Assembly (NCBI RefSeq): GCF_010183535.1
Contig: NC_071331.1
Location: 1,550,001-1,614,000, forward strand
Source of the DNA: Caenorhabditis remanei
Taxonomy: Eukaryota; Nematoda; Chromadorea; Rhabditida; Rhabditidae
Length of the DNA: 64,000 nucleotides
Reading direction: 5' to 3'
Shown one piece after another: positions 31,725 to 43,349 of the stretch; position 1 is the first letter of the stretch, and each line of letters opens with the position of its first letter. The notes under the pieces were generated by a model. That model was not told where the DNA came from. It worked only from the letters and a program-made list of their open reading frames with translations, and made no database searches. A program made the position numbers and the translations under genes.

Positions 31725-32216
31725 CTATGTAGAGAGGTTCCGTGTAGAGAGGATGATAAAACCGTGCGACGGGTGAGGTCTGTAAATACGGTTTGGGTGG
31801 AACCGGCAAAATAAAAATGTTTTCCGTTACAATTTTGCCGTTACAAAAACTGAATTTACGACATTCACTCAGTTCAAAAATTGATATGATACATAGCAAG
31901 ATATTTTTCATAGTTGTCAAGACCCGGCCCGGCCCGGGCCTTGTCAACAAAATTTATGGCCCGAAAAATTGGCGCCAAATTCAAAAATTCAAAAATGTTT
32001 GATTTTTTTTTGATTTTTTGAAATTTTTTCGTACGACTTTTCAGAAAAAAAAGGATATGAAAACATGAGAAAAACATTGAAAAATAGAAAATCGCCTACT
32101 CCTAATAAGAACTGGTACTAAATAACACATTGATTGAGGTCAATTGGCTCTGAAATTACGATTCCTCATCTCTTACTAATGACGGGACCTATATCATTGG
32201 TAAGCTGTTAGCACGG
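31725..32216. other. Spacer with a GC-rich hairpin
   Basis: 31913-31948 is an imperfect palindrome, GTTGTCAAG ... CTTGTCAAC, with a core of CCCGGC repeats, related in character to the palindrome at 2895-2912. Nothing else is recognised. Confidence 0.5.
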
Positions 32217-32339
32217 CACAGATCTTACAAATGCGCTCTACTGAGACCGAAGAAAATTGTGTGCGAAAATGAGAGAATCAGAGAAAAAGAGATATTTTTC
32301 AAGGGCATTTCGGTGGAGCGCAGTTGTAAGAACTGTAAC
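32217..32339. mobile_element. Small inverted-repeat element
   Basis: Ends CACAGATCTTACAAATGCGCTC and GAGCGCAGTTGTAAGAACTG are imperfect inverted repeats. A related copy lies at 60935-61045 in the last intron of the secreted-protein gene. Non-autonomous, MITE-like. Confidence 0.65.
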
Positions 32340-32425
32340 GAGCTTATAAGAGATTCTAGAAAAAAATTTTATGTTACAAAAACTGCATTTACAAAGTCAC
32401 TGAATTAAAAAATTGATACGAGATA

Positions 32426-32600
32426 TTATGAATCCAATTTTTTCTGTGCATGAGAAGACCGCGCCGCCCACACGCGGCGGCCCCGCCCATTTTTTGCGAC
32501 AGTGTTCAAAAATGGAACACAGCGTTAAAATGGGAGTGGGCGTGGTTGCCGCGTGTGTGCGGCGCAGTCTTCTTATGCACATAAAAAATTTAACTCATAA
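32426..32600. mobile_element. 175-bp palindromic MITE with TA duplication, copy 1
   Basis: Starts TTATGAATCC and ends ACTCATAA between two TA dinucleotides. The arms contain GTGCATGAGAAG and GCGCCGC repeats. Exactly the same length and layout as 54868-55042, but with more diverged arms, so this is the older copy. TA duplication suggests a Tc1/mariner-type source. Confidence 0.85.
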
Positions 32601-32602
32601 TA

Positions 32603-33443
32603 GCCATATTTTTGTGATGTTCAGTTTAGAAAAATACCCTTTTTTCGAAAATTTTCATATTATTATGAAAAAAGCACTGATTTTTGTAATTTTCGAACAT
32701 TTTTTTGGAATATGCTTGGGAAAAAAATGGACAATTTTTAGAAAAATAATATTTAAAAAAAAATAAAAGCGAAGGCCGTAGTCGTCGGAAATCGAGAAGG
32801 TGGAAATTACCAAGAAAAGGTTCCGGGACATTTTGAAAATAGAAATTCGAATACTGAGATATTTGGCAACTCTGACAATTTAAAACCTGGAAAAATCGCT
32901 GGAAAAATAAGATTTTTTGCTATTCACTTGAAAATGAACGAGGGCTTTTTTTCTTCATATTTAGTGCAGTCCAAATGTCACTGTATCCAAATTTCTTCAG
33001 AAACATTTTGGAACAAAACATAGTGCAACAAAATAAAAAAATGGGAAAAATCCACTGAAATAAATGACGTTTTTCTAGAAAAAGAGACACTTAGTCATTT
33101 CACTCACTAAATATTACTCGTTCTTTAGGAATCATAGGTTGGAGATAATTGTTATGGGTTTTGATGGATGTAGTCTAGTCTAGGGAATGCATCACGAAAT
33201 GATGAAATTATAGATAGTGATGATTTCAAAGTTTTCATATTTATTTGAAAAACTTGAAACATTAAAAGTTTCATCTGTTTCATGATTTCTATTTTTATAA
33301 GTTTGCGGATCGTTTTCTGTTTATATGAAAAACGTCAAGAAATTTCTCGGAACTAAAAACATTCAAAAAACCGGAAAAAGTAAAACTTTTCTATCACAAA
33401 TCACGCTTCTAACGTTGTTAATGCCAAAATTGTGAAGGCTGTA
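32603..33443. other. Intergenic, one 21U-type promoter motif
   Basis: AT-rich, with CTGTTTCA at 33275-33282. No exon is seen. Confidence 0.45.
33314..33334 (+). ncRNA. Predicted 21U-RNA
   Basis: Core at 33275, CGTT (the favoured YRNT form) with T 39 nt downstream. Confidence 0.4.
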
Positions 33444-34176
33444 ATTATATTCGTACTACTTGATGTTTTGAATTTTTGAAATTTCTTCTTCGAAAAATAT
33501 GATAGAAACCAAATAAATAAAAAAGAAAACTGCTACAACAATTCATTAAAACAGAGAAAAACATGAGTTTATACTTTAGTGAGTGTGAGTGAAGGTGATT
33601 TAATAAGATTTTTGAATTATTAGCATACTTGCAAACCGAGCCGAATCGGGCCGACACGTACCGGCTCGTAACTTGCTTCCAAATCAATGTTATGAGCTGA
33701 AAAATGTACCAAAATGAAGATCTCAGCAAGTTCTATGTCCGTGACCTACTACGGGCCGGATGGCAATTCGTTAATGTGCCGCGGGCCGGGAAATTGCGCT
33801 AAAAATGCGAGAATGGCCAAAATAGCCATTCTAGCCCGGCCCGCGGCCCATTAAAGAATTGCCATCCGGTCCGTAGTAGGTCACGGATATAGAACTTGTT
33901 GAGATCTACATTTTGGTATATTTTTGAGCTCATAATATTGAGTTTGAAGCGACTTACGAGCCGGCCCGTATTGCAAGTATGATCATTAGAAGTGGGGGTA
34001 CTCACGTAACAATGAAGAATTCCATTTTCAAATATTTTGTGACGTTGATGAAACATAACTGAAAGTGATAAACCATGAGACCGTTTTTGACCGAACCGGT
34101 TTATGCTTTTTCTTAACTTTTGTTTTGATTTTCTGACAAACAAAGCTTGAGTGCCAGATTTGCATGAATGTCTCAT
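33444..34176 (-). pseudogene. Possible receptor gene relic split by a MITE
   Basis: On the minus strand an exon-like segment near 34060-34006, bounded by CTTTCAG and GTGAGT, can read CFINVTKYLKMEFFIVT. After a MITE, a segment at 33590-33444 reads LMNCCSSFLFYLFGFYHIFRRR, like the end of helix 7 and the C-terminal tail of a rhodopsin-type receptor. The upstream part with KSKQKLRKS resembles a third-loop sequence. Phases do not give one open product. Weak evidence; it could be chance. Confidence 0.3.
33624..33981. mobile_element. 358-bp GC-rich inverted-repeat element
   Basis: Termini CATACTTGCAA and TTGCAAGTATG. The arms contain GAGCCGG/CCGGCTC and ACCTACTACGGGCCGGATGG with its inverse. Strongly GC-richer than its surroundings. 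No coding capacity. Confidence 0.8.
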
Positions 34177-36010
34177 TTTTGACTTTCGAGTTTCGTCATT
34201 CCAGGAAATTTAAAAATTGTACATTTTGAAAAAATGCCTGAAAAAATGGTCCGGAAGATCAGAAAATAGGTTTTTCTTCAACCAGAAACTAATTATCTAC
34301 CGCATTTCGCGAATTTTATGCTGTTTTCTTATTGAGTTTTTGAATCTTTGCGATAAAATCTACTTCCGACTTCCGACTTCCGGATGAGACAATTTCACAT
34401 CAGTGCAACTCTGGTGAGTGTTTTGGCAAAAAAAATGAAAAGTATTGGGTTTTATTTACCCGGCCACACTAAAGAGAGTGATCTTAATTTTTGATTGAAA
34501 AACATCTTCTTAAAAAATGATCAGAAAATCAGTCAATAAAAAGTCAAAATAATCTAATATTTCAAATTATTGGAGGTCACTTTGTATCCAAGTTGAAACG
34601 GTTCTAACAATGTAAAATGCTTCGAAAAATATGAGAGTTGATCTTTCACAGAACATCCCAAAAGCCGTGAGCGTTTTTATCTATTCAAAGTCAAGCGTAT
34701 GATTTTGAGGCTCAATTGACAATAATAAGATTGATAGTGATAATTGTGCTGAACGAAACAGATTTTATAATGAGATCAGACAGTAACATATTTCAAATAC
34801 ACTACTTGCTTTCTTACAATGAACGCACTATCGGAGTGTTCTGAAACTTAAAAATCGATGTAATTCTCAACGTACATACCGTATTCCTTTTTATAGACTG
34901 GCACTCCCATTTTGGAACGTTGACAACAAAACTTTTTCAAATGTAGCTGTAAAATAATCATTTTTGTGAAAACGCTGAAATAATACAAACACTTTGAAGC
35001 AGCAGAAAACTTCTGGAACCACATAATTCCCTTTAAAAACTCCAGACAATTTCAGTCGGGATTGTCGGAGCAGCAGTTAGACACACAGTAGTATGACCAA
35101 AGTAAAAAAAATTGACAGTTGAAACTGACGGCAATAAGGCAAAGTTAGTAGTTCATCATCTGGTACCAGTCGAGCTGAAAAAGTGTCCACTTCCGTCTTC
35201 CGACTTCGGTGTGTGTGGATTGAATGTATAACAACACTTTGAGCAGAAACAAATCCCAACATTTTTCTTATCGAGTACCACTGGACCTGGAAAAGGCTGT
35301 TCTTCCGCTTTCCGACTTCCGTGTGTCAAACTCAGCTGCTTTTACAGGTCGATTTGTACCAAATAAGTAAAATATTGGGATTTCTCATGCATGATGGGTC
35401 GTTATATTTTCAATGCATCTAATTAGCTTTGATTTATTACCGTCAGTTTCATACTGTCGTAACAAATTCCACTTCCGTCGTACTTCCGTCGACAATACTG
35501 TCACAATTGTTTTCATAAGTTCAAATCATCTCATCGAAACCGCACACATATCTAACGCACTGAAAGTGTTTTGCTCCTCAATACTGTTACACATGCTCCA
35601 CTTTTAGTCAAACGATCACCAGCAATAATTCTGACGTATTCAAAATGTTTAACTGAAAAGTCTAAAGTGTAACAAACGTAATTGAACACCATACTTCCCT
35701 TAACCCAACAATTTTTTGCCAGCTCAGTCCAATAAAGAAGTTCCCTATCAACTAATTGAATTTGATGCAAAAAATTATTTGGCACTTTTTATTCAAGAAA
35801 GTACAAGAAAATCACGTTTCAGATAAGACATAAGGATTTTCATTAAGTGTATGACGTGTTCAAGTATAGCAATAAATAGTCGGTAGTGTTCCCAATACTA
35901 ATTAGTTCATTTCTAATTTATTTATCTCAGAAGTGTCCAATAATTTGATTGAACAAGAAATTTTGACAACTGTTTCACGGGGAACAGAAAAGTTTTCAAT
36001 CCAATAGTGA

Positions 36011-36031
36011 TGATATTACGATATTCATATT
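36011..36031 (+). ncRNA. Predicted 21U-RNA
   Basis: Core at 35970, TGAT with T 41 nt downstream. Confidence 0.4.
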
Positions 36032-36255
36032 GGTATTTAAAGCATTAGAAAATATTTTTTCGTAGTAGCAGGGAAATGATGGGACTGTTATGCTCATTTA
36101 GTCCTCAATTTTTTTAATCAATCAATACTTTCCAGGTGCCCACTCAGCAGTTTAATTTGTATTCCTTAAATTTTGCAATGCAAAATTGGTTTGATATGTT
36201 CCATGTGTTTCTGCCTGTTTCATTTGCCAAACAAGTTTTGAAATGTTTTTTTCAG

Positions 36256-36276
36256 TCTGCTTATGGTTTCGATATT
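36256..36276 (+). ncRNA. Predicted 21U-RNA
   Basis: Core at 36215, CAGT with T 41 nt downstream. Confidence 0.4.
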
Positions 36277-36477
36277 TCTTTTCAAATGCAGAAAATGAAA
36301 ACAACAATATTGGTGAATTAACGAATGTCACATATATAAGAAATTGTTGGAACTGAAAAAACAACAACAATTGTTCTTTTTTATCCGTGTTGCCGTTAGA
36401 GATAAGCAACTGCAACTGCAAGACAACATGCAAAAATCAGAATTTCCGGAAAAACAGATATTTTCATTTCACCACAG

Positions 36478-36560
36478 TTGATGCTGGTGGCATGGGAAAA
36501 GGCGTGATTGCAATAAGAGATATTCCAAAGATTCCGAGCTATCGAATATTTCGCCGTTGA
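36478..36560 (+). pseudogene. Isolated exon-like fragment, faintly SET-domain-like
   Basis: After TTTCATTTCACCACAG a frame reads DAGGMGKGVIAIRDIPK and stops at 36558-36560. The pattern G-x-G-V-x-A-x-x-D-I-x-K recalls the start of SET domains, but 27 residues are too few to decide. No neighbouring exons are found. Confidence 0.2.
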
Positions 36561-37372
36561 ATTCATTAAGGCCGGGACTCCACTGACCGTTAATTATCAA
36601 TTAAGAAGACTGGAGCAAGTTGTTTTCAAAATAAAAACAAGTGCAGAAGCCAGCAAACCAGCCCATAGCAGCCACTCGAGAGCAAGGAGGACAATGCCGA
36701 TGCTGTAGGAAACAAAGAAAATGTTATTTAGGCACTCTGTTGTTTATATGTACTCTTTCAGATTTGATAAAAGAATTTGTAATCTGATCAGCCTCTTAAA
36801 ATCGCATTTACAGACAGAATTTGTTGGCCTTCCAGATCTGAAAATCAAATCATTACAAAGTTTATAGTCGATTTGCACCCACACATCAGCTTCGTGTTCT
36901 TGGTGAATATATTCTGTTTCATAACTTCTTTAATTGATCTCTTAACAGCTTCATCCAGTGTTGATTGTTTTATCACATCTGATTGTGTACTCTGACATTT
37001 CGTAAGTACTTTTAGTAAGATGCGCTGGTTTCAGAAAATAATAGTTTCTCAGAACAATCAATTTTTATTTTGAAAAAATTATACGTTTTTACTATTTTAC
37101 CACTGTGACAACAATACAACGTTATTAGACTGTAATAGTTCGAACTGGTATTGTGATTTTGATGGGATTAACACAAAACATTAAAAAAAGGCAATTAAAT
37201 AGAAGGTAAAGCAAGAGGCACTCTGGTATAAGTTTCAACTTTTTACAAGCTAAATCATTGAAAAAGTCGCATATTACTGATTTGATAGTTTGTTTTAAAA
37301 CATTCTTCTTGAGTTTTGGGTGATAAAATTGACATAGAAGGGTTTCTTAACGGACATGATCTTCAAAAATGG
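36561..37372. other. Intergenic, one 21U-type motif
   Basis: CTGTTTCA at 36914-36921 without a YRNT at 39-42 nt. No exon is recognised. Confidence 0.45.
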
Positions 37373-37560
37373 CGTAAATTGTTTTCAGTAAACCCACCGA
37401 AATAGAAAGTCTCAAACAAATACTTAAAACATTGCAGTAACAGAAATTTTATATGAAAATGTCAGATTGCTGTGATTAATCCCCCATTAGCAACGTGACT
37501 ATAAGTTATAGATCGCTCATTGCTACACGCCTATTAATTTTCAACTTTTACTTTACAGAT
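37373..37560 (+). repeat. Dispersed repeat, copy 3 (partial)
   Basis: Diverged relative of 2183-2792 and 3061-3652, retaining GTAAATTGTTTTCAGTA, AATACTTAAAACATT and GAAAATGTCAGATTG. It lies immediately before the 97-bp array, as copy 1 lies soon after two 97-bp monomers, so the two repeats may share a carrier. Confidence 0.7.
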
Positions 37561-37627
37561 TCCAGTCTTACCCATTTGGGATTGTTAGTAGCCTTTCTGT
37601 TCAGCTGTGTACACTTCCATACTATGG

Positions 37628-40600
37628 TAGAATGAGAGTGAACTAAAGTAAGAAAGAATCTGGAAGTTTCCCTGCAGCGGAAGACACAAGCTCAACCCCA
37701 GACTCATAGGAAGAAAGAATAGAAAGAGGATGAGAGTGGACTAGGAGAAGAATTAATCTAGATGTTTCCCTGCAGCGGAAGAGACAAGCTCAACCCCAGA
37801 CTCATAGGAAAGAAGAATAAAAAGATGACGAGAGTGAATAAAGATAAGAATTTATCTAGATGTTTCCCTGCAGCGGAAGAGACAAGCTCAACCCCAGACT
37901 CATAGGAAAAAGGAATAAAAAAAGGATGAGAGTGAATAAAGATAAGAATTTATCTAGATGTTTCCCTGCAGCGGAAGAGACAAGCTCAACCCCAGACTCA
38001 TAGGAAGAAAGAATAGAAAGAGGATGAGAGTGAATAAAGATAAGAATTTATCTAGATGTTTCCCTGCAGCGGAAGAGACAAGCTCAACCCCAGACTCATA
38101 GGAAAAAGGAATAAAAAAAGGATGAGAGTGAATAAAGATAAGAATTAATCTAGATGTTTCCCTGCAGCGGAAGAGACAAGCTCAACCCCAGACTCATAGG
38201 AAAAAGGAATAAAAAAAGGATGAGAGTGAATAAAGATAAGAATTTATCTAGATGTTTCCCTGCAGCGGAAGAGACAAGCTCAACCCCAGACTCATAGGAA
38301 AAAGGAATAAAAAAAGGATGAGAGTGAATAAAGATAAGCAAGAATCTAGATGTTTCCCTGCAGCGGAAGAGACAAGCTCAACCCCAGACTCATAGGAAAA
38401 AGGAATAAAAAAAAGGATGAGAGTGAATAAAGATAAGAATTTATCTAGATGTTTCCCTGCAGCGGAAGAGACAAGCTCAACCCCAGACTCATAGGAAGAA
38501 AGAATAGAAAGAGGATGAGAGTGAATAAAGATAAGAATTTATCTAGATGTTTCCCTGCAGCGGAAGAGACAAGCTCAACCCCAGACTCATAGGAAAAAGG
38601 AATAAAAAAAGGATGAGAGTGAATAAAGATAAGAATTTATCTAGATGTTTCCCTGCAGCGGAAGACACAAGCTCAACCCCAGACTCATAGGAAGAAAGAA
38701 TAGAAAGAGGATGAGAGTGAATAAAGATAAGAATTAATCTAGATGTTTCCCTGCAGCGGAAGAGACAAGTTCAACCCCAGACTCATAGGAAAAAGGAATA
38801 AAAAAAAGGATGAGAGTGAAATAAGAAAAGAATTTATCTAGATGTTTCCCTGCAGCGGAAGAGACAAGCTCAACCCCAGACTCATAGGAAAAAGGAATAA
38901 AAAAAAGGATGAGAGTGAAATAAGAAAAGAATTTATCTAGATGTTTCCCTGCAGCGGAAGAGACAAGCTCAACCCCAGACTCATAGGAAAAAGGAATAAA
39001 AAAAAGGATGAGAGTGAAATAAGAAAAGAATTTATCTAGATGTTTCCCTGCAGCGGAAGAGACAAGCTCAACCCCAGACTCATAGGAAAAAGGAATAAAA
39101 AAAAGGATGAGAGTGAAATAAGAAAAGAATTTATCTAGATGTTTCCCTGCAGCGGAAGAGACAAGCTCAACCCCAGACTCATAGGAAAAAGGAATAAAAA
39201 AAAGGATGAGAGTGAAATAAGAAAAGAATTTATCTAGATGTTTCCCTGCAGCGGAAGAGACAAGCTCAACCCCAGACTCATAGGAAAAAGGAATAAAAAA
39301 AAGGATGAGAGTGAAATAAGAAAAGAATTTATCTAGATGTTTCCCTGCAGCGGAAGAGACAAGCTCAACCCCAGACTCATAGGAAAAAGGAATAAAAAAA
39401 AGGATGAGAGTGAAATAAGAAAAGAATTTATCTAGATGTTTCCCTGCAGCGGAAGAGACAAGCTCAACCCCAGACTCATAGGAAAAAGGAATAAAAAAAG
39501 GATGAGAGTGAAATAAGAAAAGAATTTATCTAGATGTTTCCCTGCAGCGGAAGAGACAAGCTCAACCCCAGACTCATAGGAAAAAAGAATAAAAAAGGAT
39601 GAGAGTGAATAAAGATAAGAATTTATCTAGATGTTTCCCTGCAGCGGAAGAGACAAGTTCAACCCCAGACTCATAGGAAAAAGGAATAAAAAAAAGGATG
39701 AGAGTGAAATAAGAAAAGAATTTATCTAGATGTTTCCCTGCAGCGGAAGAGACAAGCTCAACCCCAGACTCATAGGAAAAAGGAATAAAAAAAAGGATGA
39801 GAGTGAAATAAGAAAAGAATTAATCTAGATGTTTCCCTGCAGCGGAAGAGACAAGTTCAACCCCAGACTCATAGGAAAAGGGAATAAAAAAAGGATGAGA
39901 GTGAATAAAGATAAGAATTTATCTAGATGTTTCCCTGCAGCGGAAGAGACAAGTTCAACCCCAGACTCATAGGAAAAAGGAATAAAAAAAAGGATGAGAG
40001 TGAAATAAGAAAAGAATTAATCTAGATGTTTCCCTGCAGCGGAAGAGACAAGTTCAACCCCAGACTCATAGGAAAAAGGAATAAAAAAAAGGATGAGAGT
40101 GAAATAAGAAAAGAATTTATCTAGATGTTTCCCTGCAGCGGAAGAGACAAGCTCAACCCCAGACTCATAGGAAAAAGGAATAAAAAAAAGGATGAGAGTG
40201 AAATAAGAAAAGAATTTATCTAGATGTTTCCCTGCAGCGGAAGAGACAAGCTCAACCCCAGACTCATAGGAAAAAGGAATAAAAAAAAGGATGAGAGTGA
40301 ATAAAGATAAGAATTTATCTAGATGTTTCCCTGCAGCGGAAGAGACAAGCTCAACCCCAGACTCATAGGAAAAAGGAATAAAAAAAAGGATGAGAGTGAA
40401 ATAAGAAAAGAATTTATCTAGATGTTTCCCTGCAGCGGAAGAGACAAGCTCAACCCCAGACTCATAGGAAAAAGGAATAAAAAAAAGGATGAGAGTGAAA
40501 TAAGAAAAGAATTAATCTAGATGTTTCCCTGCAGCGGAAGAGACAAGTTCAACCCCAGACTCATAGGAAAAAGGAATAAAAAAAAGGATGAGAGTGAAAT

Positions 40601-40699
40601 AAGAAAAGAATTTATCTAGATGTTTCCCTGCAGCGGAAGAGACAAGCTCAACCCCAGACTCATAGGAAAAAGGAATAAAAAAAGGATGAGAGTGAATAA
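37628..40699 (+). repeat. 97-98-bp minisatellite array, left part
   Basis: About 31 tandem copies of a monomer containing TTTCCCTGCAGCGGAAGAGA, CAAGCTCAACCCCAGACTC and GGATGAGAGTGAA. Two main variants (AATAAAGATAAGAA and AAATAAGAAAAGAA) occur in runs, so local homogenisation is visible. The sequence continues after a compact LTR element at 42210. Confidence 0.95.
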
Positions 40700-40958
40700 T
40701 GTCACGGGGCAAAGATATAGACCAGATGTTCCCCATCATACACCAACTGTTGTTATCTCACATTTCTAATTCTCATCTCCCCTCGATCTCAGTTTAGCTT
40801 CCACCAAGCGGTCGTGGCTGGTCGGCTCCGGCCGACCCTCCATTATACCGCCACAACAATAAAGATTGTACAATCTATCATGGATATTCCTCACACAACA
40901 GAACACAGTTCACTCGTTAACGAAGGTTAAGAGAACGCCTTAACCTTTTTTCGTTACA
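40700..40958 (+). repeat. 5-prime LTR of the compact element
   Basis: TG...CA ends; contains ACAATAAAGATT, a candidate polyadenylation signal. Confidence 0.92.
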
Positions 40959-40972
40959 TGGAAGTCCCACTT
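40959..40972 (+). promoter_or_regulatory. Primer-binding site of the compact element
   Basis: TGGAAGTCCCACTT starts on the base after the LTR. The tRNA species is not identified. Confidence 0.75.
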
Positions 40973-41937
40973 CGAGTAGAAATTTCAAGTTCTGCGTTCA
41001 AACGAACTTGATTTTTCGAGAACCGTGAGTCAAAGGATACAGAAGATCCTGAGTGCTATATTTCCTACACCCCACTACACCATGGAAACCACCACCCGCT
41101 ACCACCCATATTTCTTCTATTCCTACCATCTATACTATTCGAATATTTTTTGGAAGCTGATTCAACTACGATTGAATGGACACGACTGAGCAGCACCATC
41201 CGAGTGTAGCCGGATTCTACGACAAATTGCGCGGTACTTCGTTTTCGAGCTTTAATACTGAAAGTTTTCCCCTTTGAAAGTGAAAGTTGTTTGTAAGTAT
41301 TTGATGTCTCTTGGAAAAAAAAACTACCAATATTGAATTGAAAGCTCAAAAGAAGCTATAAATTGGAGTTATTGAAAGCCAAAAGTGCTATTGAGGGAAT
41401 GGAAAAATTATTCCGTTGAGACAATTGTATTTGAAGTTCAAAAAAAAAAAAAAAATTGAACTCATAATTTCAAAACAACTAGAGAAAGAATTTTGGAAAA
41501 AAAATGTTGAAAAAGAATAGGCTCCTGTAATTTTTCTGTTAAGTCATGAATCCCGTCCTCATTTATTGTCTGATTGTAAAAAGATTACCGCGGAAGTTGA
41601 CCCCTAGACCTTAACCGGAGAGAGGGCAATAGTATAAGTCAATACGTTTCTTTCAGATTTAAATATCAATTTGTATGTTATGATGCTTTGTTTTTTTGTT
41701 CGAATTTCTGTTTTTTATCCATGACACCAAATTGTTAAGAGACTCGACAGTTGTTCCGTTTCCAAGCTATCTCTCAATTTCATCAACAACATTAATTAAA
41801 GAGAAGCTCCGGGACGAAGCAGCTGCCGAGGAGAGGGAGAGCCCAGTTGTTTTGTTCATCTTTCTACCTGATGGAGAATGTTTCAACCCCAGGCGTCTGA
41901 AACATCTCATGGCGCTTCGGGGACGAAGCATCTTTCC
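40973..41937 (+). other. Interior of the compact LTR element, no recognisable protein
   Basis: Two small frames occur: minus 41065-41349, and plus 41696-41971, which ends RRLKHLMALRGRSIFPKG and runs into the LTR. Neither matches a Gag or Pol motif I know. CGGGACGAAGC and CGGGGACGAAGC form a short direct repeat near 41810 and 41918. The plus frame may be a remnant of the parent polyprotein. Confidence 0.5.
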
Positions 41938-41950
41938 AAAAGGGGAAGGA
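41938..41950 (+). promoter_or_regulatory. Polypurine tract of the compact element
   Basis: AAAAGGGGAAGGA abuts the right LTR, the standard plus-strand priming position. Confidence 0.85.
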
Positions 41951-42209
41951 TGTCACGGGGCAAAGATATAGACCAGATGTTCCCCATCATACACCAACTG
42001 TTGTTATCTCACATTTCTAATTCTCATCTCCCCTCGATCTCAGTTTAGCTTCCACCAAGCGGTCGTGGCTGGTCGGCTCCGGCCGACCCTCCATTATACC
42101 GCCACAACAATAAAGATTGTACAATCTATCATGGATATTCCTCACACAACAGAACACAGTTCACTCGTTAACGAAGGTTAAGAGAACGCCTTAACCTTTT
42201 TTCGTTACA
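41951..42209 (+). repeat. 3-prime LTR of the compact element
   Basis: Appears identical to 40700-40958 over 259 bp. Confidence 0.92.
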
Positions 42210-43086
42210 ATAAAGATAAGAATTAATCTAGATGTTTCCCTGCAGCGGAAGAGACAAGCTCAACCCCAGACTCATAGGAAAAAGGAATAAAAAAAAGGAT
42301 GAGAGTGAAATAAGAAAAGAATTTATCTAGATGTTTCCCTGCAGCGGAAGAGACAAGCTCAACCCCAGACTCATAGGAAAAAGGAATAAAAAAAGGATGA
42401 GAGTGAATAAAGATAAGAATTTATCTAGATGTTTCCCTGCAGCGGAAGAGACAAGCTCAACCCCAGACTCATAGGAAAAAGGAATAAAAAAAGGATGAGA
42501 GTGAAATAAGAAAAGAATTTATCTAGATGTTTCCCTGCAGCGGAAGAGACAAGCTCAACCCCAGACTCATAGGAAAAAGGAATAAAAAAAAGGATGAGAG
42601 TGAAATAAGAAAAGAATTTATCTAGATGTTTCCCTGCAGCGGAAGAGACAAGCTCAACCCCAGACTCATAGGAAAAAGGAATAAAAAAAAGGATGAGAGT
42701 GAAATAAGAAAAGAATTTATCTAGATGTTTCCCTGCAGCGGAAGAGACAAGCTCAACCCCAGACTCATAGGAAAAAAGAATAAAAAAGGATGAGAGTGAA
42801 TAAAGATAAGAATTTATCTAGATGTTTCCCTGCAGCGGAAGAGACAAGTTCAACCCCAGACTCATAGGAAAAAGGAATAAAAAAAAGGATGAGAGTGAAA
42901 TAAGAAAAGAATTTATCTAGATGTTTCCCTGCAGCGGAAGAGACAAGTTCAACCCCAGACTCATAGGAAAAAGGAATAAAAAAAAGGATGAGAGTGAAAT
43001 AAGAAAAGAATTAATCTAGATGTTTCCCTGCAGCGGAAGAGACAAGCTCAACCCCAGACTCATAGGAAAAGGGAATAAAAAAAGGA
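42210..43086 (+). repeat. 97-98-bp minisatellite array, right part
   Basis: About nine further monomers in register with the left part. It ends abruptly inside a monomer at AAAAAAAGGATTCCGACG. Confidence 0.93.
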
Positions 43087-43349
43087 TTCCGACGTACTTT
43101 TTTCCAAAAAAAAAAGGCTCTTTTGGAATGTTTCGCGGAAGGGGGCGTGGTCTAGTCGGAGAGGACTCTGGAATGCATTCGTTTAGTCGTTCTTGTTTTT
43201 TGTTCTTGGATTTCTGAACAATTTTTGCTGTTTCAAAATGTTGATAAGAAATACATTGAATAATTCTTCACATTGTTGTTCTATGTGGGTGACGTTATCT
43301 CTTTCAGATTAAACCATCTTCTCAATTGTGTTTCTTCTCCGAAAAAATT
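43087..43349. other. Upstream region of the secreted-protein gene
   Basis: Contains CTGTTTCA at 43228-43235 and a CTTTCAG at 43301-43307, 42 nt before the ATG. The latter could be a trans-splice acceptor. Confidence 0.5.

Larger units (their letters stand above)
34177..36477. other. Intergenic with CTTCCG repeats and two 21U-type motifs
   Basis: Short CTTCCGACTTCCG-type runs occur near 34365, 35190, 35305 and 35470. CTGTTTCA occurs at 35970-35977 and 36215-36222, both with a YRNT 41 nt on. No gene is supported; the frames at 35413-35607 and 36136-36321 have no domain. Confidence 0.45.
40700..42209 (+). mobile_element. Compact non-autonomous LTR retrotransposon in the satellite
   Basis: A 1,510-bp element with 259-bp LTRs (40700-40958 and 41951-42209) that look identical, start TGTCACGGGG and end CGTTACA. 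It is flanked by ATAA on both sides (40696-40699, 42210-42213), a 4-bp target duplication. TGGAAGTCCCAC follows the left LTR directly as primer site, and AAAAGGGGAAGGA precedes the right LTR as polypurine tract. The 992-bp interior has no zinc knuckle, protease, YVDD or integrase motif. All cis signals are kept while proteins are absent, as in TRIM/LARD-type elements, so mobility would depend on a helper. Identical LTRs mean it is young. Confidence 0.92.

Noticed and set aside
41065..41349. A minus-strand 94-residue frame in the compact LTR element as antisense protein
   Set aside because: No motif, opposite to element polarity, and no start context to support it.
37628..43086. Tandem array as a CRISPR locus
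   Set aside because: The whole 97-98-bp unit repeats without unique spacers, the genome is animal, and no cas gene is present.
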